This document shows positions 8,128 to 17,395 of a stretch of DNA of 64,000 nucleotides, in pieces. The stretch comes from UBA7446 sp049596455 (GTDB lineage Bacteria > Bacteroidota > Bacteroidia > Flavobacteriales > Flavobacteriaceae). A model generated the notes under the pieces. It saw only the letters and a program-made list of their open reading frames with translations. It did not search any database and was not told the origin of the DNA. A program made the translations under genes and the position numbers. The stretch spans positions 62,001 through 126,000 of the forward strand of contig JBMYLP010000002.1 in assembly GCA_049596455.1 (NCBI GenBank), read 5' to 3'. The stretch's first letter is position 1. Every line of letters starts with the position of its first letter.

Positions 8128-9915
8128 TTAATTGAAATTCAATGCATTGTCAATAAGCGCTAAGTGGGAATAAGCTTGCGGAAAATTCCCTAACAATTGT
8201 TTTGAGGAAAAATCGATGTCTTCGCTAAACAAACCTAAGTGATTGCTATACGACAATAATTCGTCAAACAACTTTTTGGATTTTTCTTCCTCGCCAATTT
8301 TATACAAACTGTTGATAAACCAAAACGTACACACGGTAAACGATGAACTTGGCAATCCAAAATCATCTTCGTTTTTATAACGATACAAAAGCCCTTCATG
8401 CATTAATTCTTTTTCAATAGCTTTTACCGTTTTAACGAATTTTGGATTTTTCGCATCAATAAACCCATAGTACTCCATAAGCAGCACCGAGGCATCCAAA
8501 TGTTCCGACTGGTAAGATTGCGTGAAAGCTTGTTTGGACTCACTCCAAGCGTGCTCCATAATATCGTCATATATTTCATCGCGAAGTGTCACCCATTTTT
8601 CAACCGGTTTTTCGGATTGTATTAATGCAGAAATTTTAATCGCCCTATCCACAGCTACCCAGCAAAGTAATTTGGAAAAGGTAAAGTGCCTATCTTCTTG
8701 CCTAAACTCCCAAATCCCTTTGTCGGCAAGTTTCCAATTATGCTTAACCACCCAAACAATAGACTTAACAATCGACCAAAGTTCTTCGTACTCGTCATTT
8801 TTTTCTGTGAACTGCTCCATTTGGTAGTGAATCACGTCCATGAGAATCCCATAAATATCGTTTTGCTTTTGCACATACGCCGCATTACCAATGCGAACAG
8901 GCTTTGATCCTTTGTATCCATCTAAATGATCCAAGGTTTTTTCTGTGAGTGTTTTTTCTCCGCTAATACCATACATGATTTGAAGCTTTTCATTTTTATC
9001 GGGAATCAGATCAATAATGTAGCGGATAAAGTTTTTAACGATTTGTACATGCCCCAGTTTTGCAATTACTTTTATAACCATAGAGGCATCTCGAATCCAA
9101 CAAAACCGATAGTCCCAATTTCGCACCTCCCCAATGGTTTCAGGCAACGAAGTAGTGGCTGCTGCCAAAACAGCTCCTGTTTTTTCAAAAGTTAAGAGCT
9201 TTAGTGTCATGGCACTGCGTAAAATATGATCATTGTAGTTGGAAAAAGAAGGTGTTTTATGGCACCAGTTTAGCCAGTACACTTTTGTTTTTTCATAGGT
9301 TAAAAGGGAATTTTCAAGTGTGGGGATATTTAGCTTTTCGTTGTAAGAAAGGGTAACAAAGTGGTTGTCCGTTATTCTAATGTCACCTCCAGTTAAAATC
9401 GCATTGTAATCTAAATTGCTGTACAAAAACAAAGTGTCGTAATTGACGTCATCAACAATGCTTACGATAAAACGCTTCTTTACATAACTTTTTGTTTCGC
9501 CAAGGGCGTATTCTAGTTTGGGGTTGTAAATAATTTTGCAGATAGGCGTCCCTTTAAGGTGTCTAAATACGCGAGTGAGCTCTGGAGGGGCATGATATAA
9601 TCCATTATCTTTTTGATAGCGTGGCATAAAATCAAGGACTTCAAAGGCATGGGCATCGCTTTCAAAACGCGTACATAAAATAGCGGTGTTTTTTACATAG
9701 GTTTGCGTAATATGATAACTATCATCACACTCAATTTTAAAGTGCCCCCCTTTATTTTTATCTATAATTTTGCCAAAAACAGAAGGGGAGTCAAATTGTG
9801 GCAAACAACACCAATCAATTGAAGAATCCTCATTTATAAGTGCGGCAGATTTGCAATTTCCAATTATACCAAAGTTTAATGTAGGGTTATGGTCAGCAGA
9901 TGAATTTTTTGCCAT
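8128..9915 (-). CDS. Glycoside hydrolase family 15 (trehalase/glucoamylase-like)
   Basis: 595 residues from the ATG at 9915; a further upstream start (9948) would overlap otsA and is less likely. The N-terminal beta-domain opens with F-G-I-I-G-N-C-K-S-A-A-L and D-S-S-I-D-W-C-C-L-P. The (alpha/alpha)6 barrel has E-V-R-N-W-D-Y-R-F-C-W-I-R-D-A-S near 270-290 and the C-terminal L-L-G-N-F-P-Q-A-Y-S-H-L-A-L, both typical of bacterial GH15. No signal peptide, so cytoplasmic. Some GH15 members (mycobacterial) are trehalases, and the divergent otsAB gene 33 bp away favours trehalose as substrate; glucoamylase activity is the alternative. Confidence 0.85.
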   Translation of the reverse strand: MAKNSSADHNPTLNFGIIGNCKSAALINEDSSIDWCCLPQFDSPSVFGKIIDKNKGGHFKIECDDSYHITQTYVKNTAILCTRFESDAHAFEVLDFMPRYQKDNGLYHAPPELTRVFRHLKGTPICKIIYNPKLEYALGETKSYVKKRFIVSIVDDVNYDTLFLYSNLDYNAILTGGDIRITDNHFVTLSYNEKLNIPTLENSLLTYEKTKVYWLNWCHKTPSFSNYNDHILRSAMTLKLLTFEKTGAVLAAATTSLPETIGEVRNWDYRFCWIRDASMVIKVIAKLGHVQIVKNFIRYIIDLIPDKNEKLQIMYGISGEKTLTEKTLDHLDGYKGSKPVRIGNAAYVQKQNDIYGILMDVIHYQMEQFTEKNDEYEELWSIVKSIVWVVKHNWKLADKGIWEFRQEDRHFTFSKLLCWVAVDRAIKISALIQSEKPVEKWVTLRDEIYDDIMEHAWSESKQAFTQSYQSEHLDASVLLMEYYGFIDAKNPKFVKTVKAIEKELMHEGLLYRYKNEDDFGLPSSSFTVCTFWFINSLYKIGEEEKSKKLFDELLSYSNHLGLFSEDIDFSSKQLLGNFPQAYSHLALIDNALNFN

Positions 9916-9948
9916 AAAATTGTAATTCGTAGTTAAAAATTGTACCAA

Positions 9949-12153
9949 ATGGGCAAGACCATTATCGTTTCAAACAGGCTTCCAATTCGAATAACGAAAG
10001 TAGAGAATTCTTTCGAATTTACGCCGACCAGTGGCGGATTAGCTACGGGATTACATTCGGTACACAAAAACAAGAATTCACTATGGGTAGGCTGGCCTGG
10101 AATTGGCAGCGACACCATCAATCAAACCGCTTGGGAGCCGTTAAAAGCATCCTTGATTGAAAAAAATTATTGCCCTGTTAGTCTTAGCACACAGGAGATT
10201 GACGAGTTTTACTATGGCTTACCCAACAAATGCTTGTGGCCTCTATTTCACTATTTTATAGAGTTTTCCATTTTTAACAAGGCCCATTGGGACTCTTATG
10301 TTGAAGCCAATGAAAAGTTTAGCCAATCCGTTATTGCGCATATACAACCAGGCGATACGGTTTGGATTCATGACTACCAACTCATGTTATGCCCAAAAAT
10401 GATACGTGATGCTTGTCCAGATGTTACGATTGGATTTTTTCTGCATATCCCGTTTCCTTCATTTGAAATTTTTAGAATTTTCCCGTGGCGCGAAGCCCTT
10501 TTGGAAGGAGTGCTGGGTTCAGATTTGGTGGGGTTTCACACCTACGATTATGAGCGTCATTTTTTGAGTTCTGTAAAACGTATTTTGCGTAAAAATGTAC
10601 AGTTTAACAGAGTAGCTGTAGGCAGTAGAGAAGTGGTTGTGGATACGTTTCCTATGGGAATTGATTATGCCAAATTTCACCAAGCAGCACAAACGCATTT
10701 GGCTCAAAAGCAAGCCGAAAAGTCGGAGTTAAAAATCCAATTGGATGCACACATAAAAAGCACTGATGACAGCAAGCTTATACTATCTATTGACCGTTTA
10801 GACTACACTAAAGGAGTAGTAAATCGCATCAAAGCTTTTGACTTGTTTTTGGAAAAATACCCCGAATATTTAGAGAAAGTACGACTAGTAATGCTAACCG
10901 TTCCTTCTCGATCTGACGTGCCCGAATACAAGCGATTAAAAAAAGAAACCGACGAAGTTGTTGGGCGCATAAACGGGAAGCACGCTACGGTAAACTGGAC
11001 ACCTATTTGGTACTATTATCGCGCTATGGATTTTGATGACCTCATTGATTTGTACATGACTTCTGATGTTGCCATGATCACACCAGTTCGTGATGGGATG
11101 AATTTAGTAGCAAAAGAATATGTAGCAACACGTATAAAAGGCGACGGCGTGCTCATTTTAAGTGAAATGGCAGGCGCTTCCAAAGAATTACACGAATCGC
11201 TTTTGGTTAATCCATTTGATCGTAATGCGATGGCAGATGCCATTCATAAGGCAATTGTTATGCCTGTTGAGGAGCAAAAAAAGCGCAATAGCGGCATGCA
11301 AAAAAGACTAAGCAGATATACCGTTAGTCATTGGGCAAAAGAATTTATGCATGCGCTTACATTAAAAGCAGAGCCAAATGTAGACCTCAACAAAGAGTCG
11401 CCAAACAAAATTGTTGCTAGCAAACAGAAACGCAAGTTTAGAAAAGCAGCTAAAAAAATGCTGTTGTTAGACTATGACGGAACATTGGTAGATTTCCATG
11501 AAAACCCAGAAATGGCAGTACCAGACGAATCACTTTTAAAAACATTAAAGCAATTGACATTGCTTCCAAATACAGATGTTGCCATTGTAAGCGGTCGAGA
11601 TAAAATGTTTTTAGAGAAATGGTTTGGTCACCTTCCACTAACCTTGGTTGCAGAGCATGGCTATTTTGTCAAGGAGCCCCAACAAAACTGGTGCACAAAA
11701 GGAAGTTCAAAAAATAAATGGAAAAAAGATGTAATGCCTATTATGGAGGCGTTTACAGATAGAACACCAGGGACATTTATTGAAGAAAAAACCAAAAGCT
11801 TGGTTTGGCATTACAGAAAATCGGATCCAGAACTAGCTGCTGGGCGGGTGGTAGAATTAAAAACGGTATTAAGTAGCCTGATTTCCGACAAACTCAGTAT
11901 TATGGACATGGATAAAGCACTAGAGGTAGTGAACCGCCAAATAAGCAAAGGCACTGCCGTTTCTGAGCTCATTACCAATAAAGAGTATGACTTTATTTTA
12001 TGCATTGGAGATGATGTAACAGATGAAAATATGTTTATCAACCTGCCCGACCATGCCACTACTATAAAGGTAGGAAGGAAAAAAACAAATGCAAAGTATT
12101 ATATTGAAGATATTGATCGCGTGAAAGCGTTATTATCAGCACTAGTAGAATAA
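9949..12153 (+). CDS. otsAB: Bifunctional trehalose-6-phosphate synthase / phosphatase
   Basis: 734 residues. The N-terminal GT20 synthase (about 1-470) shows V-S-N-R-L-P-I, S-G-G-L-A-T-G-L, W-I-H-D-Y-Q-L-M, F-L-H-I-P-F-P, G-F-H-T-Y-D-Y, S-I-D-R-L-D-Y-T-K-G and D-G-M-N-L-V-A-K-E-Y. The C-terminal HAD phosphatase (about 500-734) begins with L-L-D-Y-D-G-T-L-V (Asp 508 and 510) and ends with G-D-D-V-T-D-E-N-M-F. It makes trehalose from UDP- or similar glucose and glucose-6-phosphate in the cytosol. The start at 9949 gives the canonical N-terminus; an ATG three codons earlier (9940) is possible. The acyltransferase-SGNH gene follows after 2 nt. Confidence 0.95.
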   Translation: MGKTIIVSNRLPIRITKVENSFEFTPTSGGLATGLHSVHKNKNSLWVGWPGIGSDTINQTAWEPLKASLIEKNYCPVSLSTQEIDEFYYGLPNKCLWPLFHYFIEFSIFNKAHWDSYVEANEKFSQSVIAHIQPGDTVWIHDYQLMLCPKMIRDACPDVTIGFFLHIPFPSFEIFRIFPWREALLEGVLGSDLVGFHTYDYERHFLSSVKRILRKNVQFNRVAVGSREVVVDTFPMGIDYAKFHQAAQTHLAQKQAEKSELKIQLDAHIKSTDDSKLILSIDRLDYTKGVVNRIKAFDLFLEKYPEYLEKVRLVMLTVPSRSDVPEYKRLKKETDEVVGRINGKHATVNWTPIWYYYRAMDFDDLIDLYMTSDVAMITPVRDGMNLVAKEYVATRIKGDGVLILSEMAGASKELHESLLVNPFDRNAMADAIHKAIVMPVEEQKKRNSGMQKRLSRYTVSHWAKEFMHALTLKAEPNVDLNKESPNKIVASKQKRKFRKAAKKMLLLDYDGTLVDFHENPEMAVPDESLLKTLKQLTLLPNTDVAIVSGRDKMFLEKWFGHLPLTLVAEHGYFVKEPQQNWCTKGSSKNKWKKDVMPIMEAFTDRTPGTFIEEKTKSLVWHYRKSDPELAAGRVVELKTVLSSLISDKLSIMDMDKALEVVNRQISKGTAVSELITNKEYDFILCIGDDVTDENMFINLPDHATTIKVGRKKTNAKYYIEDIDRVKALLSALVE

Positions 12154-12155
12154 GA

Positions 12156-13529
12156 ATGGATAAAGACAAAGTGCTGCTGGAGGCATTACAGAAAAGCTAT
12201 AATGAAATTATAAACACTCCTGCACAAATACCATATCAACAAACACGAACACTCAGTGCTCAACAAATGCAACGTGCGTTTTCTTCTGTTGGTGTTAAAA
12301 TTAAAGGCTCTGAAAACTTACCATCAGAACAAGGGGTTATCTTTATTTATAACCACCTTCATAACCACACCTTTTTTACCGTGGCTCAAGACTTTCAAAT
12401 TACATTAGATAGCCACTTTATTAGCAGTGTAATTCTTGAAAAATACTACAAAAACCCAGGTACTCGAGTTGTTAGACATTCATTACCAAATGAAAAGAAC
12501 CACAAACGTTATTACGACAAGTTTAACTACATCCGTGTGTATGCAAACAGTTACATCCCTGAGGAGCTTACTAAAAAAGCGATTAAAAAAGTAAATAAAC
12601 AATTTTACACTCAAGCTGCGGAAGCCTTAAATAACAATATCAATTTAGTGTTTAGCCCCGAGGGAGCGTCATATTACACTGAAGAATCACCCGGGTCTTT
12701 TCGAAAAGGCATTTTTAAATTTGCGAGCAGCTTTAAGCAACAGCCTCTAGTTGTTCCTATTGTGATGGCTAACTTCGATAAGCTACCCTCACAAGCTCCT
12801 TTTAAGTGTCACATTATGCCTCCCTTTCGGATGCGTGATTTTGGAGTAAGTAGCCCTGATAGCAAACTTCTAAATGGTGCAGTTCAAAAAATAAACGACA
12901 ACTTTAAAAAGGGAGTGAAAGAATTGTCAATCGAGGATAATAATTTTGAACGAGAAATAGTGGTTCTTAAAAAGCGAATAAGTGAAAAGAAAAATCATAA
13001 AGACCTTCTTGTATTTTACGGTAGTTCTACCATAAGATTATGGAAAAACCTAGCTCAAGACTTTCCGACGTGGAATACACTTAACCTAGGATTTGGAGGT
13101 GCGTTTATACATTCTTTGAACGATTATTTCGATGAATTGTTCCATCACTTAACCCCAAAAGTACTGGTGCTGTATTTAGGAGGGAATGATTTAACATTAG
13201 GCTTTAGTGCAGCAAAAATTGTCATAGAAATTCTAAATTTTATAGACAGAGTACATCTCAAATTCCCAAACACAAAAATTTTAAATGTATCTATTAAACC
13301 TTCTTTTGAACGGCAGCATGAACTAACGAAAATCAAAGAAATTAATTCACAGCTTAGGGAAAAAACTCAGAAGCTTGCTTATGTTTCCCAAATAGAGTTT
13401 TATGACTCTTTAATGGAAAACAATCGCATAAACGAAGGGTATTTCCTACAAGACGGACTCCATCTTAGCCCAGAAGGTTACAAGTTGCTTGAACAGGCGA
13501 TAAAACAAAAGTTACATCAACTTTTTTAA
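12156..13529 (+). CDS. PlsC-like acyltransferase fused to SGNH/GDSL hydrolase
   Basis: 457 residues, no signal peptide. Residues about 40-250 look like a PlsC/LPLAT acyltransferase: N-H-L-H-N-H at 66-71 stands in for the N-H-x4-D motif, with Thr where the catalytic Asp is expected, and F-S-P-E-G-A at 166-171 matches the F-P-E-G motif. Residues about 280-457 form a complete SGNH hydrolase: F-Y-G-S-S-T-I-R (Ser 291), Gly in N-L-G-F-G-G (310-315), G-G-N-D-L (Asn 344) and D-G-L-H-L-S (Asp 433, His 436). It starts 2 nt after otsAB and is almost certainly co-transcribed, so an acyl transfer or hydrolysis on trehalose or a related lipid is a plausible but unproven role. Confidence 0.8.
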   Translation: MDKDKVLLEALQKSYNEIINTPAQIPYQQTRTLSAQQMQRAFSSVGVKIKGSENLPSEQGVIFIYNHLHNHTFFTVAQDFQITLDSHFISSVILEKYYKNPGTRVVRHSLPNEKNHKRYYDKFNYIRVYANSYIPEELTKKAIKKVNKQFYTQAAEALNNNINLVFSPEGASYYTEESPGSFRKGIFKFASSFKQQPLVVPIVMANFDKLPSQAPFKCHIMPPFRMRDFGVSSPDSKLLNGAVQKINDNFKKGVKELSIEDNNFEREIVVLKKRISEKKNHKDLLVFYGSSTIRLWKNLAQDFPTWNTLNLGFGGAFIHSLNDYFDELFHHLTPKVLVLYLGGNDLTLGFSAAKIVIEILNFIDRVHLKFPNTKILNVSIKPSFERQHELTKIKEINSQLREKTQKLAYVSQIEFYDSLMENNRINEGYFLQDGLHLSPEGYKLLEQAIKQKLHQLF

Positions 13530-15799
13530 GCTGCACTGTTTTGCTGCTTGATGAGATTTAGTGCCGAGCCGGCTTTAAACCATTCAATTTGCGCTTCGTT
13601 GTAGGTATGATTTGCTTTAATCACATCTGATGAACCGTCTGCATGAACCACTTCAATTGTAAGTGGTTTTCTAGCAGTAAAATCCTTTAAATCAACAAAA
13701 TTAAATGTATCGTCTTCTTGAATAAGGTCGTAATCGGCTTCGTTTTCAAACGTAATACCTAACATCCCTTGTTTTTTCAAGTTTGTTTCATGAATACGCG
13801 CAAACGACTTTACCAAAACCACCTTTACACCCAAATGACGTGGCTCCATAGCGGCGTGTTCACGCGATGAGCCTTCGCCGTAGTTGTGGTCTCCCACAAC
13901 AACGGTTTCAATACCAGCAGCTTTATAGGCACGTTGCACATCGGGCACTCCGCCGTATTCGCCTGTAAGTTGATTTTTGACAAAATTGGTTTGTTGGTTA
14001 AAGGCATTTACTGCCCCAATCAAACAATTGTTAGAGATATTGTCCAAATGCCCTCGGTAACGCAACCATGGACCTGCCATAGAAATATGGTCTGTTGTAC
14101 ATTTTCCGTGCGCTTTAATAAGCAGTTTTGCCCCTGTTAGGTTTTCGCCATCCCAAGGTGCAAAAGGCGTTAGCAGTTGCAATCGTTCAGAATCATCATT
14201 AACCACCACATTTACCCCAGAGCCATCTTCTTCGGGAGCCAAATAGCCGTTGTCTTTGACATCAAATCCTTTGGGTGGTAATTCCCATCCAGTTGGCTCG
14301 TCTAGCTTTACTTCCTCTCCATTCTCGTTAATAAGCGTATCGGTCATTGGATCAAAATCCAATCGTCCAGCAATAGCTATTGCAGCCGTAATTTCTGGGG
14401 AAGCCACAAAAGCATGCGTGTTTGGGTTGCCGTCTGCACGTTTGGCAAAATTCCTATTAAAGGAATGTACAATGCTATTTTTAGGTGCATTTTTAGGGTC
14501 ATTATAGCGCGCCCATTGCCCGATACAAGGACCACAAGCGTTGGTGAAAATTTTTGCATCCAAATTTTCAAAAACTTCAAGAATCCCGTCACGCTCAGCG
14601 GTATAACGCACTTGTTCCGATCCCGGATTAATTCCAAACTCAGCCTTCGTTTTAAGGCCTTTATCTATGGCTTGTTGTGCAATTGAAGATGCTCGTGATA
14701 AATCTTCATAAGAAGAATTCGTACACGAACCAATCAATCCCCATTCAACATCAATGGGCCAATCGTTAGTGGCTGCTTTTTCGCTCATTTCAGAAACAGG
14801 CGTTGCCAAATCGGGAGTAAACGGTCCATTGATATGTGGGCGCAATGTGTCTAAATTGATTTCAATAACCTGATCAAAATACTGTTCAGGATTTTGATAC
14901 ACTTCAGGATCTGCAGTTAGGTGTTCTTTTACCTCGTTAGCAGCATCGGCAACATCATCTCTGCCCGTAGCACGGAGGTAACGCTCCATAGAGGCATCGT
15001 AGCCAAAAGTTGAGGTAGTAGCACCTACTTCAGCACCCATATTACAAATGGTGCCTTTTCCTGTACAAGACATGGCCTCTGCACCTTCGCCAAAGTATTC
15101 AATGATAGCACCTGTCCCACCCTTTACGGTGAGAATTCCAGCAACCTTAAGAATAACATCTTTTGGAGCCGTCCATCCATTAAGCCTACCTGTAAGCTTA
15201 ACGCCAATAAGTTTTGGAAATTTTAATTCCCATGGCATATCAGCCATAACGTCTACAGCATCTGCGCCACCAACTCCAATGGCGAGCATACCTAAACCTC
15301 CTGCATTAACGGTGTGTGAGTCGGTTCCAATCATCATTCCGCCAGGAAATGCATAATTTTCCAATACCACTTGGTGGATAATTCCGGCACCTGGTTTCCA
15401 AAAGCCAATACCGTATTTGTTGGATACAGATTGTAAAAAATCGAAGACTTCTGCAGAAGTATTGTTAGCAGATTTTAAGTCGGCGGAGGCACCGTCTTTG
15501 GCTTGAATAAGGTGGTCGCAGTGTACGGTTGTGGGTACCGCTACTTTCGCTTTTCCAGCTTGCATAAACTGCAATAATGCCATTTGTGCGGTTGCGTCCT
15601 GACAGGCAATACGATCGGGCGCAAAATCAACGTAGTCTGCACCGCGTGTGTATGTGGAGGTTGCCGTTCCGTCCCATAGGTGCGAGTACAAAATTTTCTC
15701 GGACGCTGTTAAAGGTTTTCCTACAAGGTTACGCGCCGCTCCTATACGCTCAGCTAAGCGTGCATAAGTAGCTTTTATCATTGCGATATCAAATGCCAT
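13526..15799 (-). CDS. acn: Aconitate hydratase (mitochondrial-type)
   Basis: 757 residues, cytoplasmic, converting citrate to isocitrate in the TCA cycle with a [4Fe-4S] cluster. The cluster Cys are seen in G-S-C-T-N-S-S-Y and A-C-G-P-C-I-G-Q-W. The substrate-binding G-S-S-R-E-H motif is in the C-terminal swivel domain (about residue 645). The N-terminus resembles eukaryotic mitochondrial aconitase, as is usual in Bacteroidota. Converges on the acyltransferase-SGNH gene with a 4-nt TTAA overlap of stop codons. Transcribed alone. Confidence 0.95.
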   Translation of the reverse strand: MAFDIAMIKATYARLAERIGAARNLVGKPLTASEKILYSHLWDGTATSTYTRGADYVDFAPDRIACQDATAQMALLQFMQAGKAKVAVPTTVHCDHLIQAKDGASADLKSANNTSAEVFDFLQSVSNKYGIGFWKPGAGIIHQVVLENYAFPGGMMIGTDSHTVNAGGLGMLAIGVGGADAVDVMADMPWELKFPKLIGVKLTGRLNGWTAPKDVILKVAGILTVKGGTGAIIEYFGEGAEAMSCTGKGTICNMGAEVGATTSTFGYDASMERYLRATGRDDVADAANEVKEHLTADPEVYQNPEQYFDQVIEINLDTLRPHINGPFTPDLATPVSEMSEKAATNDWPIDVEWGLIGSCTNSSYEDLSRASSIAQQAIDKGLKTKAEFGINPGSEQVRYTAERDGILEVFENLDAKIFTNACGPCIGQWARYNDPKNAPKNSIVHSFNRNFAKRADGNPNTHAFVASPEITAAIAIAGRLDFDPMTDTLINENGEEVKLDEPTGWELPPKGFDVKDNGYLAPEEDGSGVNVVVNDDSERLQLLTPFAPWDGENLTGAKLLIKAHGKCTTDHISMAGPWLRYRGHLDNISNNCLIGAVNAFNQQTNFVKNQLTGEYGGVPDVQRAYKAAGIETVVVGDHNYGEGSSREHAAMEPRHLGVKVVLVKSFARIHETNLKKQGMLGITFENEADYDLIQEDDTFNFVDLKDFTARKPLTIEVVHADGSSDVIKANHTYNEAQIEWFKAGSALNLIKQQNSAA

Positions 15800-15951
15800 T
15801 TTGGTTATGGTTTAAAAAATGAATGTAAAAGTATGAAATAGATGGGTTTTATTTTACCTCTGCAACAGATTTAATTTATTTCCAAATAGACCCTATGTAT
15901 TGTTGATGCAAAAGGAGACCAAATTTGACGATAATGCTGTATTTTTGAGGC

Positions 15952-16371
15952 ATGAAAAAAGCAGTAATTGTAAGCGGTTATTTTAATCCTATTCATAAAG
16001 GACATTTGGAGTATTTCCACAATGCAAAATCGCATGGTGATGCGTTGTTTGTTATTGTAAATTCAGACCATCAGCGTGCGCTGAAAGGCTCAAAGGAATT
16101 TCAAGACGAGCAAGAGCGTGTTTTTATTGTTTCCAGTTTGCGTGTTGTGGATAAAGTGTTTTTATCTATTGACAAGGATCGAACCGTATGCGAAACGATT
16201 GCACATATTCATAAAGAATTTGGCAATGCATATGCATTGGCATTTGCCAATGGTGGCGATCAAAACAATGACACCATTCCCGAGCGTCCTGTGTGTGAGC
16301 GTTTGGGCATTTCCCTTATAGACGGATTGGGTGATAAAATTCAATCCTCTTCGTGGCTCCTTAAAAAGTAG
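15952..16371 (+). CDS. Cytidylyltransferase-like nucleotidyltransferase
   Basis: 139 residues, single Rossmann-like domain. The N-terminus has S-G-Y-F-N-P-I-H-K-G-H (the HxGH nucleotide-binding motif), and the C-terminal I-Q-S-S-S-W-L matches the I-S-S-S/T motif of the family. It resembles glycerol-3-phosphate cytidylyltransferase (TagD) and related small nucleotidyltransferases; the acceptor is unknown. A TATTTTTG element ends 4 nt before the ATG, implying a leaderless or nearly leaderless transcript. Confidence 0.7.
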   Translation: MKKAVIVSGYFNPIHKGHLEYFHNAKSHGDALFVIVNSDHQRALKGSKEFQDEQERVFIVSSLRVVDKVFLSIDKDRTVCETIAHIHKEFGNAYALAFANGGDQNNDTIPERPVCERLGISLIDGLGDKIQSSSWLLKK

Positions 16372-16468
16372 CTTTAATTCTAAGTTATTTTAGCTTAAAC
16401 ATTTTTTAAAGTATTGGTTGTTCTCCGTCACTTTGTTATATTTAACAAAAACAGTTAAAATTTAAACA

Positions 16469-17308
16469 ATGAAACCAATAATTTACTTTTTGATTTGCTT
16501 CTTATCATTACCATTTATGTACCTTCATGCACAATCTGTAGAACAAGCCGTCGGGTTTGCAGGGGATAGACCCAATACGTTTGTGCTTGGAAATCAAGAA
16601 AGTGTAGACGTATGGTTTAAATGGTGCGAGCTACATAAATCAGAGGATGTTGAAGGGATTGTTGCCCTTGCGGGGGATAATATTCGCATAGAAGCTCCAG
16701 GTGGCGAGGTTGTAATAGAGGGCAAAGAGAACCTTAAAAACTTTCTTACCCAATGGTTTGCCGATTCTGAAGAGGTTAGTGTTCAGCAACAGTGGGGAGT
16801 CCCCGTAAAATTTGTAAATGAACAAGGCACTGCAATAAACGGTGATTGGCTTGTTACGGGGTTCTTTCTACGTGTTCGAGCAAACGACAAACTTACCGTT
16901 GAGGACAACCACGCTAATGTTTATATTGAGGACGGAAAGGTTCAATATTTTAAGGTTTTTCAACACAGCATTTCAAGCCCTGTTGACGTAACCCTTTCTG
17001 TTGATTTGTCTTCTTATGAAGGGGACTATAAAACAGTTGGTGTGTTTGGAACATTCAATAATTGGTGTGGCACGTGTAATACATTAATGGATGAAGACGG
17101 AGATGGAATTTACACCGCTACCATTGAGGTTTTACCAGGAGAATTAGAATACAAATTTATTCTTGACGGACAATCGGTTGAAGAAACATTTAAACCGGGA
17201 GATTCCTGTACAAAAACTACGGATATTTATACTAATCGTGTGATACAAATCCAGGGTGATGTTATCCTTGATCCGGTTTGTTTTAATTCTTGTGCAGACT
17301 GCGACTAA
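16469..17308 (+). CDS. Secreted NTF2-like plus glycogen-binding-like (CBM48/AMPK) protein
   Basis: 279 residues with a signal peptide (about 1-21, ending L-H-A-Q). Residues about 45-175 form an NTF2-like domain (W-F-K-W-C-E-L-H, then an acidic D-N-I-R-I-E-A-P-G-G strand). Residues about 180-279 look like an Ig-like carbohydrate-binding domain of CBM48/AMPK type: V-G-V-F-G-T-F-N-N-W-C, D-G-D-G-I-Y-T-A-T-I and L-E-Y-K-F-I-L-D-G. Several Cys (around W-C-G-T-C and the C-terminal C-F-N-S-C-A-D-C-D) may form disulfides outside the cytosol. Function unknown; it lies between a nucleotidyltransferase and a glucanase. Confidence 0.65.
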   Translation: MKPIIYFLICFLSLPFMYLHAQSVEQAVGFAGDRPNTFVLGNQESVDVWFKWCELHKSEDVEGIVALAGDNIRIEAPGGEVVIEGKENLKNFLTQWFADSEEVSVQQQWGVPVKFVNEQGTAINGDWLVTGFFLRVRANDKLTVEDNHANVYIEDGKVQYFKVFQHSISSPVDVTLSVDLSSYEGDYKTVGVFGTFNNWCGTCNTLMDEDGDGIYTATIEVLPGELEYKFILDGQSVEETFKPGDSCTKTTDIYTNRVIQIQGDVILDPVCFNSCADCD

Positions 17309-17329
17309 TCAACTCACTTCAAGGTTTAA

Positions 17330-17358
17330 AAAAAGCGTTGGGAACCAACGCTTTTTTT
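17330..17358. terminator. Bidirectional intrinsic terminator
   Basis: GCGTTGG-GAA-CCAACGC (17335-17351) forms a perfect seven-pair stem with A-run before and T-run after. It lies between the convergent NTF2-CBM gene and the GH81 gene and can serve both. Confidence 0.8.
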
Positions 17359-17395
17359 ATGTTTTCAATTTAAACAGCAGCTTTTAATTTGCAAA

